Source: Bacillota bacterium
Lineage (GTDB): Bacteria > Bacillota > Clostridia > Lachnospirales > Lachnospiraceae
DNA: 47,142 nt
Direction: 5' to 3'
Assembly (NCBI GenBank): GCA_023450835.1
Contig: JAEXGM010000153.1
Location: forward strand, 1 to 47,142
Part shown: in pieces, positions 1-6,534 of the stretch
Position numbering within the stretch: the first letter of the stretch is position 1
Layout: each line of letters starts with the position of its first letter
Notes under the pieces: model-generated
What the model was told of the DNA's origin: nothing
The model's input: only the letters and a program-made list of their open reading frames with translations
Databases searched by the model: none
Position numbers and translations under genes: made by a program

Positions 1-810
1 GGACAGAAACATCTCCTAAGCACTCCAGCGTTAGGCTTTCGGCTTCCTGGTTATAAAGACTTAATAAAGTGGCTGCCATGGTCTTAATCTGTAAAGCGTT
101 CATCTTTTCGCTTGCTACATCAAAATACTGGAGCAACCCATATTATTGATTGATGTCTTATCCTTGGCTTCAATGAATTGTTTGTTTTTCTTATCCTGGA
201 TCCGGATCAGGTTATAAAAATTATCATCAATAGATTTTTGATAGCTATAATCATAGGCCAGACTATAATCACCTAAAATTGCGTTTAACTCCAATTCCTC
301 AAGGTTACGTAATACCACTTTCCCAAATTCATCACGGAAAACGTAAAGCCTTCCTGTATTCTGTAATATCTCTGAAAGGGCAGAATATATGATATCCAAC
401 CAGGATTCATTATTGACTACCTTGGTTTTCAAAACATAACCCGTATCCGCCAATTTCCCGCTAATCAGTCCATAATAGTTACACATTTTACTGATTAGGA
501 TTGACATTGTATAACCAGAATAAGAAAAAGTATCCTTCGCCTTGCAGTACCGTAACTGGTCATATGCTGTGACTGTAATCTCGCCTTTGCTGTTCTGACC
601 ATGCTTGAAGACTACACCATAAAAGATACCCGTATCATCATACTTAAACCGTACTATGCAGCCGTTTTCAATCTTTAGATTATCATCAATATAGGAAAAT
701 CCCAGCTTACTGCATCCATCATTAAGTCTGTCTGTATAGGATACGTCTTTCACCAACTCGCTAATTTCATATACCTTTTTATTTACTTCAACAACAAATT
801 CCATGCCCAT
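1..810 (-). pseudogene. XkdQ-like phage tail/baseplate hub protein, frameshifted and cut by window edge
   Basis: The first 231 codons resemble the XkdQ/YqbQ family of PBSX-like phages, thought to form part of the contractile-tail baseplate hub. That frame stops at about 115, right after a GGG run (CCC at 137-139 on the plus strand). In the next frame the protein continues without a stop to the window edge (LQYFDVASEKMNALQIKT, then a LYNQEAESLTLECLGD-type segment), which resembles the usual C-terminal part of the family. One lost base in the G run explains the break. The start ATG at 810 follows a GTAGGTGAT ribosome site, 8 bases after the stop of the gene upstream. XkdQ is usually about 320 residues, so roughly 50 would lie beyond the edge. 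Either a true mutation in a decaying prophage or a sequencing error. Confidence 0.7.
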
Positions 811-818
811 GGTATCAC

Positions 819-1037
819 CTACAAATATTCATTAGATAAAAATCTGCTTCCATCTGCCGTTATCATTAGTTCTCGATATACCGTATCTTTATCAGATGCT
901 TCTTTTTTCAAAATAATATTAATGCGTTTCTCTTCTGCCATGCTAACATTATCAATCTGAAAGCCCTTAATGCTGATTAAGTCATTAAGAGATTTTACTG
1001 GATAAAAAACCGGCAGTTCATCATTCTTACTACTCAT
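819..1037 (-). CDS. Small phage-type protein of unknown function (72 aa)
   Basis: I do not recognise this family. It is a 72-residue soluble mixed alpha/beta protein without signal or membrane segment. An AAAGGAAA ribosome site precedes the ATG, and the stop lies 8 bases before the XkdQ-like start, so the two are probably co-transcribed. In PBSX-like phages the gene before xkdQ is normally a larger LysM protein. That is absent here, which suggests internal deletion or a different module. A perfect palindrome (1055-1068) sits just upstream. Confidence 0.5.
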   Translation of the reverse strand: MSSKNDELPVFYPVKSLNDLISIKGFQIDNVSMAEEKRINIILKKEASDKDTVYRELMITADGSRFLSNEYL

Positions 1038-1054
1038 TGCACTATTTCCTTTCT

Positions 1055-1068
1055 GTGCGACGTCGCAC
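1055..1068. promoter_or_regulatory. Perfect 14-bp palindrome GTGCGACGTCGCAC
   Basis: A self-complementary 14-mer directly upstream of the ribosome site of the 72-aa phage gene. It has no loop and no T-run, so it is not a terminator. It could be an operator for a phage or host regulator; it does not match the LexA or Rex consensus. Confidence 0.35.
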
Positions 1069-1110
1069 GCTCTTTACCCTTTTTAGGGACTCGGAAATCT
1101 CGGGATGTTT

Positions 1111-1341
1111 TTATCTTTTCCTTATAACCTCAATGCATCCATACCAATCTATTAGATACTTCTCCATATCGTACAGACTGTATAAATACAGACAATGATT
1201 TAACGCATACCGGATTACCTCCGGAGAATACCGCTTTTTAAAGAAGAGAGCCTGAAATCTCATATTGGCCAACAACTGAAGCTGTCTAAGAATCCGTTCC
1301 CAGGTGCTTTGGTGCATGTATTTAGGCTCTTTATAAATCAT
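1111..1341 (-). CDS. Hypothetical protein in mobile-element remnant (76 aa)
   Basis: Unrecognised 76-residue basic protein rich in Tyr, Arg and Leu (for example LRQLQLLANMRFQALFFKKR), predicted mostly helical. Its ATG overlaps the end of the zinc-ribbon gene (GATGATTTATAA), and there is no clear ribosome site of its own, so translation is probably coupled. The pair looks like a two-gene unit left from a phage or integrative element. No function can be assigned. Confidence 0.45.
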   Translation of the reverse strand: MIYKEPKYMHQSTWERILRQLQLLANMRFQALFFKKRYSPEVIRYALNHCLYLYSLYDMEKYLIDWYGCIEVIRKR

Positions 1342-1684
1342 CTGATAATATAAAAGGCTGCTCTATCTGAATGCCATACCTGGCAGCTAATCGGTTCATA
1401 CGATAGCCTATTTCCTCATATCCACCGTCTATACTGTCCTGCCTGGTTTTATATACTCTAACCGGATAACAATCCCTGCAGACCAATTCACTGCGGTGGT
1501 AGTACAGCTTTGCTCTATGGCTCCCACACCTGGGGCATACCATGAACGTCTTATAGCCATAGCCGGTCTTTTGCCTGGCAAGCTCCACATGTACCGGATT
1601 ATCATTACAAAGGAAGTCAGCAGCCAGAACGTTCACTATATTTATTATGGATTTTATTTCTGCAATGGTTACAAAATATCGCAC
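1331..1684 (-). CDS. Small zinc-ribbon protein of mobile-element type (117 aa)
   Basis: A central CPRCGSHRAKLYYH...LVCRDC segment gives two CxxC pairs about 18 residues apart, the pattern of a zinc ribbon. Tyr and Arg around it suggest nucleic-acid binding. I chose the GTG at 1684 because AAAGGAG lies 7 bases upstream; an ATG at 1747 in the same frame has no properly spaced site and would run into the integrase. Small zinc-ribbon proteins next to integrases are common in clostridial prophages and integrative elements. The partner is the 76-aa gene downstream, which overlaps its stop. The specific role is unknown. Confidence 0.55.
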   Translation of the reverse strand: MRYFVTIAEIKSIINIVNVLAADFLCNDNPVHVELARQKTGYGYKTFMVCPRCGSHRAKLYYHRSELVCRDCYPVRVYKTRQDSIDGGYEEIGYRMNRLAARYGIQIEQPFILSDDL

Positions 1685-1749
1685 CCTACCACTCCTTTGT
1701 TTTGGAAAATTACTAAATACTAAGGGCAAGTTTAACTTATACTGCATCC

Positions 1750-2779
1750 TTAAATAGCCCTAAAGCCTTTGTTTATCAACTATGCGAACATTCCGAACGT
1801 GTTGCTACTGCTTTTGAACGAAAATTTCTTGATAAGCCGCAAGGTACTCCTGATATGTTGTTCTCTTCCCTGATGGAACTGTATCTTGAAGATATGAAAT
1901 CTAGGTTCAAACCTTCTACCCTCTATACAAAGAAATATATGATTGATGATAAAATACTTCCCACCTTCGAAAAGCTCCGTATCAATGAGATTAAGCCTGC
2001 TCAAATTCGTAAATGGCAGAATGGAATTAATATATCAGAATTTCAGCCAGACATATCTTAAAACAATAAATAATCAGCTTGTGGCCATCTTCAATTATGC
2101 TATGAGATATTATGACCTAAAAGAGAATCCCTGCCATAAGGCCGGTAGTATGGGTAAGAAATACGCTGATAAGATGCAGATATGGACTAGGGAAGAGTTT
2201 ACAACCTTTATTAATGCTGTAGAGGATGAAACCTATCAGATTGCCTATAATACGTTATATCGGACAGGCTGCCGGCTTGGGGAGCTACTGGCCCTTAATG
2301 TCGGAGATATTGATCTGACTGCTAAGACTATGTCTATATCAAAGAGCCTACAGCGAATGCAGAAAGAAGATGTAATAACTCTTCCTAAAACCCCAAAAAG
2401 TAATCGCATTGTAACCCTTCCTGACTTCCTGGTAACTGCTCTGCAGGAGCATATCAATAAACTATACGATTGCGCTCCGGAAGACCGGCTTTTCTTTAAT
2501 GTATCAAAGTATTGGCTACACGAGAATAAAAGAAAGGCTGTAAAGCTATCTGGTGTTAAGGATATCCGGATCCATGATTTCCGTCATAGCCATGCATCGT
2601 TATTAATTGAACTTGGCTTCTCACCTATTCTGATATCGGAACGACTTGGCCATGAGAAAATTGAAACCACTCTTAATATCTATGGGCACCTATATCCGAA
2701 TAAACATACCGAAGTTGCCACCAAATTACAGGAAACAGTATCAAACCAGTATCAAAGTGACGATAAAGAACCTAATTAG
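1750..2779 (+). pseudogene. Tyrosine recombinase/integrase, N-truncated and frameshifted
   Basis: Two frames together encode a phage/ICE-type tyrosine integrase. The first (about 1750-2025) holds the end of the Arm domain and the SAM-like core-binding domain (TPDMLFSSLMELYLEDMKSR through IRKWQN). The second (from about 2025) continues with QNFSQTYLKTINNQLVAIFN and the catalytic domain with TGCRLGELL (Arg), TPKSNR (Lys region), HDFRHSHAS (H-x-x-R), LGHEKIETT (His) and NIYGHLYP (Tyr nucleophile), all intact. The join falls at AATGGAATTA, where one extra G (AATGAATTA expected) accounts for the shift. The N-terminal Arm-type DNA-binding region is missing its start. The enzyme is therefore probably dead, consistent with a decayed element whose remaining genes lie to the left. 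Confidence 0.75.
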
Positions 2780-2843
2780 CCTTATATATCAAGGGTTCTA
2801 GCAATTATGCTTTTTCTCCCCACCCTATTATACGCAAGAAAAC

Positions 2844-2895
2844 GCCTGGTTTCATAGCCTTTAAAGCTTGAATCCAGGCATTTTCTCCTTTTATT
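2844..2895 (+). terminator. Rho-independent terminator after integrase
   Basis: GCCTGG (2844-2849) pairs with CCAGGC (2874-2879), extended by TTCA/TGAA after a mismatch, followed by a T-rich tract. It lies 65 bases after the integrase stop. Confidence 0.55.
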
Positions 2896-2908
2896 ATCAG
2901 CTTATCTT

Positions 2909-3064
2909 TTAGAAGATATATACTATTCCTGTTTCTGGAAATACAAGATTATCTGAATTAATATAGTCGGCAATGTCTTACCAATTATTAATTTCATATT
3001 CTAAACTTCCCTCATTAATGCTTTCTTCAGGATAATTTGCAATTTCCAATTTCCAAAAAGTCTT
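2909..3064 (-). pseudogene. Remnant of an unidentified gene with an internal stop
   Basis: On the minus strand one frame reads as ordinary soluble protein (EIANYPEESINEGSLEYE...DIADYINSDNLVFPETG...) for about 51 codons, ending in TAA at 2909. It is interrupted once by TAA at 2978-2980 and starts only after a TGA at 3065. Acidic, protein-like composition on both sides of the internal stop suggests the 3' end of a decayed gene, perhaps truncated during integration of the neighbouring element. The family is not recognised; chance is possible over this length. Confidence 0.35.
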
Positions 3065-3096
3065 TCATAGAATTAATTTATATGATAAATAAAATC

Positions 3097-3729
3097 TTAT
3101 TTTATAGTACTCTCAATTTCCGCATTATTTTCTAAATCTTTAACTTGCTGATCGTAAACCGCCTTAAACTTTGCATCTAATTCTATTTCATCAGTTATGT
3201 TATTATCTTTTGCAAATTTGTCTTTAAGTAATTTTTTATACTTACCAATTATTAATGCCTTCTCATAAACAGGCTTAACACTTTCCCAATATTGTTCCTC
3301 CGTAAAGTTTAAACCTTTTATATATTCCTTAAAAGCTGCATCCTGTTCAGGAAACGAAGAAAGAGTTTCTTTGGCCACATTAATGGCATTTGAAATCTCT
3401 GTATCAGATACAGTGACGCCTTCTTTAAGCGCCTCTTTATAAACCACTTGCCTATCAAGTATCTTATCCAATATTTCCTTATCGGAATATTTATCATTAC
3501 CGCTGTTTAAAAACAGTTTATAAGTATCAAAACCTTTTTTTGTAATCTTCTCACCATCTATAGTAGCTACAACAACATCTCCTGCCTCAGATAAAGCTTT
3601 TGCTTGCTGTTCCCCAAATGATTTTGCTGCATCCGGTGCATATGAAATATTGTAAAGTAAAATTAGAGTTAGAGCTGTTACACAAATATATATGGCTCTC
3701 TTACCTATTTTCAGTTTGTTTATCTTCAT
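3097..3729 (-). CDS. SurA-N-like secreted/membrane-anchored chaperone-type protein (210 aa)
   Basis: Residues 12-30 form one N-terminal hydrophobic segment (signal anchor, no lipobox). The rest carries the SurA N-terminal chaperone pattern: a short VATIDGEKITKKGFDTYK strand-helix motif followed by helices with YSDKEILDKILDRQVVYKEA and LNFTEEQYWES. No parvulin isomerase domain follows, so foldase activity is not expected. The likely role is binding unfolded peptide outside the membrane. The start is set by AGGAGG 7 bases before ATG. It is transcribed alone, with the 47-aa membrane protein upstream in the same direction. Confidence 0.7.
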   Translation of the reverse strand: MKINKLKIGKRAIYICVTALTLILLYNISYAPDAAKSFGEQQAKALSEAGDVVVATIDGEKITKKGFDTYKLFLNSGNDKYSDKEILDKILDRQVVYKEALKEGVTVSDTEISNAINVAKETLSSFPEQDAAFKEYIKGLNFTEEQYWESVKPVYEKALIIGKYKKLLKDKFAKDNNITDEIELDAKFKAVYDQQVKDLENNAEIESTIK

Positions 3730-3824
3730 AAATATGCCTCCTAATAGTGTATTTTCACTATTTTCTGCTATTCAGCAATATTCAGCAATTTATCCCGGAT
3801 AGAGGTATTACACTTTTAGCCTGC

Positions 3825-3968
3825 TTATTGCTTATAATTCTGATTTTTATTTATATAAATCCTTAAAGCTATGATTGAAAGTATCAAAGCATAAATTACA
3901 AGTCCAACAAGTCCCAGAACTATTAACAGATATATTATTGAAATTAATCCTATAGTGCCCATATACAT
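3825..3968 (-). CDS. Small membrane protein (47 aa)
   Basis: A 47-codon reading frame starts at ATG 3968, 8 bases after GGGGG, and ends at TAA 3825. Residues 5-36 are almost all Ile, Leu, Val, Gly and Ala, followed by a short charged tail (RIYINKNQNYKQ). This predicts one or two membrane helices with the C terminus in the cytoplasm by the positive-inside rule. It lies 95 bases upstream of the SurA-N-like gene and may share its transcript. No family is recognised. Confidence 0.6.
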   Translation of the reverse strand: MYMGTIGLISIIYLLIVLGLVGLVIYALILSIIALRIYINKNQNYKQ

Positions 3969-4179
3969 TTTCTACCCCCTTTTTCTTGTAATAATCATCT
4001 TTCCTAATTAGTTAATGATAATACTTAACTGCGAAAAATTCATTTATCAGAACAATGTATTCTTCTCCCACTCCCTATATTTTTCCATAATTATACATGC
4101 ATTAATCCATTTAATCAACTTAAATATTAATTAGTAATTTCTAACATAATTTTAAGTAGCATTATAAATATCCCTACTG

Positions 4180-4185
4180 TATAAT
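4180..4185 (+). promoter_or_regulatory. Possible -10 element for SHOCT gene
   Basis: TATAAT lies 65 bases before the SHOCT start codon. The -35 position (TAGCAT, 17-bp spacer) is poor, so this is only a candidate. Confidence 0.35.
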
Positions 4186-4249
4186 TGATGTAAATACTAA
4201 AGAATTAAGCTGCTGAATTTTTGTATACTATCTTGGGAGGCTCATTATT

Positions 4250-4639
4250 ATGAACAGACGTATTCGTGTAAAGCCGAGTAAAGGTCAATCTTTTTTTGGT
4301 TTTATTATTGGAATTATTTTTTGTTTTATTGGTTTTATTGTGGTGGTACCTGCCTTTGGCCCTTTCGGATTGTTTTGGACCTTTATAGCCCTTGTTATAA
4401 CCGCTATGAATGCTTACAATTTCTTTTCTGACAAAGGTGTGGCTTCTCATGAATTTATTATTGATGATGTGGATAAGTCAAATGATTTTACTGCTGAAGC
4501 CCCTAAATATACTTTCTCCACTCCTGCTGCACCTTCTGCCAAGGACCGGCTGGTAGAATTGCAGAGTCTCTATGATAAGAACCTGATAACTTATGATGAA
4601 TATGAAGAAAAGCGAAAAAAAATAATTGATGAGCTCTGA
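4250..4639 (+). CDS. Two-TM protein with C-terminal SHOCT domain (129 aa)
   Basis: Residues 14-36 and 40-58 are hydrophobic and predict a membrane hairpin. A polar linker follows, then a C-terminal SHOCT motif (about 98-129: KDRLVELQSLYDKNLITYDE, then YEEKRKKIIDEL), the short oligomerisation module found at the end of many unrelated bacterial proteins. GGGAGG lies 9 bases before the ATG. It is one of few plus-strand genes here and is bounded downstream by a strong hairpin. Function unknown beyond membrane localisation and likely self-association. Confidence 0.75.
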   Translation: MNRRIRVKPSKGQSFFGFIIGIIFCFIGFIVVVPAFGPFGLFWTFIALVITAMNAYNFFSDKGVASHEFIIDDVDKSNDFTAEAPKYTFSTPAAPSAKDRLVELQSLYDKNLITYDEYEEKRKKIIDEL

Positions 4640-4649
4640 TAATAAAAAT

Positions 4650-4725
4650 AACCGCTTCGTATTATAACGGGAAAGCTAAGGATAATTCCTGTTAATAATA
4701 CCAAGCGGTTATAATTTTTATTTCA
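4650..4725. terminator. Bidirectional terminator between SHOCT gene and ndoA
   Basis: AACCGCTT (4650-4657) pairs with AAGCGGTT (4703-4710), with inner GTATTAT/ATAATAC pairing. T-rich tracts lie on both sides (ATAATTTTTATTT to the right; TTATTTTTATTA on the minus strand). It ends two convergent genes. Confidence 0.75.
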
Positions 4726-4751
4726 CTTTTCGATTTTCTCTTTTTTGTTTT

Positions 4752-5114
4752 TTATTCAGGTTTGATGTATGTATCCAAAGCAAAACTTATTATCAATGCC
4801 CGGTTTATTTTTTTCAACACGTCTTGATCTAGATGACACACCTTTTCTTTTAACCTAGATTTGTCAATCGTTCTTACCTGTTCCAGCAAAATGACAGAGT
4901 CTTTAATAATTCCATATTTATCTGCATCTATCTCCACATGGGTTGGGAGCTTTGCCTTATTCATTTTCGATGTTATCGCCGCACAGATTACTGTGGGGCT
5001 ATGCTTGTTTCCTGTGTCATTTTGTATGATAAGAACCGGTCGTACTCCTCCTTGTTCAGAGCCTATTACTGGTCTTAAGTCAGCATAAAAAATATCTCCA
5101 CGTTTTATAATCAC
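4752..5114 (-). CDS. ndoA: MazF/PemK-type endoribonuclease toxin (EndoA/NdoA-like)
   Basis: Sequence-specific mRNA endonuclease of the MazF fold. From the GTG at 5114 the protein reads MIIKRGDIFYADLRPVIGSE, matching the start of Bacillus EndoA. Arg25 (GGVRPV) and Thr48 (AAITS), the two catalytic residues in EndoA numbering, fall exactly at those positions. GGAG lies 10 bases before this GTG; a further in-frame ATG at 5159 adds 15 residues absent from the family. The length is 120 residues, as usual. It lies after alr, as in Bacilli, but the 112-base gap to alr cannot hold an EndoAI/MazE antitoxin, so the partner must be elsewhere or missing. Confidence 0.9.
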   Translation of the reverse strand: MIIKRGDIFYADLRPVIGSEQGGVRPVLIIQNDTGNKHSPTVICAAITSKMNKAKLPTHVEIDADKYGIIKDSVILLEQVRTIDKSRLKEKVCHLDQDVLKKINRALIISFALDTYIKPE

Positions 5115-5226
5115 TTTTCTCACACTCCATTTTATGGCTTTAGTCTTATTATTTCCCAATTCTGACCTATGTATTCCATAAAATATTCTCTTATTGTGAT
5201 TATTTCTGAGTTTGACTTATTTTTTA

Positions 5227-6423
5227 TTAAATACCTATGTTCCAAACTTTATTGTTACGATAATATATACGCGGTATTCGCTTGCCAACATTACAAATAA
5301 ATTCATAATTAAAAGAATAGGACATATCCGCCACTTCTTCTACTGATATAAATTCCTCTTTATCTCTTCCGATTAAGGTAACTGTATCCCCCTGACAAAC
5401 CTCAGGAATGTTTGTAACATCTACCATAAACTGATCCATGCATACTCTTCCGATGATAGGCGCTGACATACCATGAATCAATACCCTTCCCCTAGAAGAG
5501 AGCTGCCTTGGGTATCCATCCCCATAGCCTACCGGTATTGTTGCTATTCTCGTTTTCCCTTTTGTCACATAGGTACTTCCATAGCTTACTCCGACTCCGG
5601 CTTCTACTTCTTTTACATAGCTTACATGGGATTTGATTTCCATTGCCGGCTTTAAGACCAACGCATCTTTTTTAACCTCATCAGAAGGATAAAGCCCATA
5701 AGTGGCAATACCGCTTCTTACCATATCCAGCCTGGCCTCCGGTATATCAATTATGGCTGCACTGTTTGCTATATGCTTAATCGGTATCTGAATTCCTTCT
5801 TCTTCAAGCTTTTTTGTAAACTTAAGGAATCTCTCCAACTGTCTGTTTGCAGATGTCTTATCTTCTTCATCCGCGCAGGCGAAATGAGAGAATATTCCCT
5901 CTATTTCAATACCCTTAAGTTCTGATATATTTTTTATCTCTTTTATGCTTTCCTCATCATCAAAGAATCCGATTCTGCTCATACCGGTATCAACTTTTAT
6001 ATGAACTTTAGCTGTTTTTCCCTGGCTTAGTGCCTCTTCTGAGAGGTCCTTTGCCGTATTGTACTGGAATATTGTCTGGGTTATATTATATTCTACCAGT
6101 TTTTTATACTGCCCCTTAGGGGTATATCCAAGTACCAGAAGCGGTTTGTCAATTCCTGCTTTTCTAAGCTCTATTCCTTCTTCCAGTATGGCAATACCAA
6201 AACTGTCTACCGCCATCTCAAGAAGTGCCTTGGCTATAGGTACCGCACCATGCCCATATCCATCAGCCTTCAGGATTACCATTAACTTTGTTTCGTCACC
6301 CAGTATTTTTCTTGTATTATCAATGTTATTGCAGATAGCGTCCAAATCTATGTTGGCAGATGCTCTATAATATTTTGAATGAAATTCTTCGATGGAAGTT
6401 AAATCAATATTTCCAGCTGTCAT
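5227..6423 (-). CDS. alr: Alanine racemase
   Basis: PLP-dependent interconversion of L- and D-alanine for peptidoglycan. Lys52 in VILKADGYGHG is the PLP lysine, and Tyr281 in VSYGSTY is the second catalytic base donated across the dimer. The N-terminal half is a TIM barrel (IDLDAICNNI onward) and the C-terminal half a beta domain (IPVGYGDGYPR, GRVCMDQFMVDVT). The length of 398 is normal, with a short N-terminal extension of about 20 residues. GAGGT lies 6 bases before the ATG. It is the fourth gene of the run that begins near rex and precedes ndoA. Confidence 0.96.
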   Translation of the reverse strand: MTAGNIDLTSIEEFHSKYYRASANIDLDAICNNIDNTRKILGDETKLMVILKADGYGHGAVPIAKALLEMAVDSFGIAILEEGIELRKAGIDKPLLVLGYTPKGQYKKLVEYNITQTIFQYNTAKDLSEEALSQGKTAKVHIKVDTGMSRIGFFDDEESIKEIKNISELKGIEIEGIFSHFACADEEDKTSANRQLERFLKFTKKLEEEGIQIPIKHIANSAAIIDIPEARLDMVRSGIATYGLYPSDEVKKDALVLKPAMEIKSHVSYVKEVEAGVGVSYGSTYVTKGKTRIATIPVGYGDGYPRQLSSRGRVLIHGMSAPIIGRVCMDQFMVDVTNIPEVCQGDTVTLIGRDKEEFISVEEVADMSYSFNYEFICNVGKRIPRIYYRNNKVWNIGI

Positions 6424-6436
6424 ATTTACCTCTATT

Positions 6437-6485
6437 CCGCCGCTCAGGGCGACCTAAAATCTTATGTGAAAGTTTTCTTTCACTC
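6437..6485 (-). repeat. Possible degenerate half-copy of the intercistronic repeat
   Basis: On the minus strand GAGTGAAAGAAAACTTTCACAT is a small hairpin resembling the GTGTGAAATAAAAG...TTTCACAT half of the repeats at 8201 and 9298. It is followed by a GC-rich block (GGTCGCCCTGAGCGGCGG) in place of their central stem. It fills the nnr-alr gap in the same gene run. The similarity is limited. Confidence 0.3.
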
Positions 6486-6534
6486 ATTTTTTCATCTATT
6501 TACAGCAACATATTTTATAGTAACACTTTAATTT

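Noticed and set aside
1943..2061. Programmed ribosomal frameshift in the integrase
   Set aside because: No slippery heptamer or stimulatory structure at the join, and the N terminus is also missing, so decay is simpler.
5115..5159. Fifteen extra residues at the start of NdoA
   Set aside because: Homologues begin at the GTG-encoded MIIKRGD, catalytic residues then match EndoA numbering, and GGAG is correctly placed for GTG 5114.
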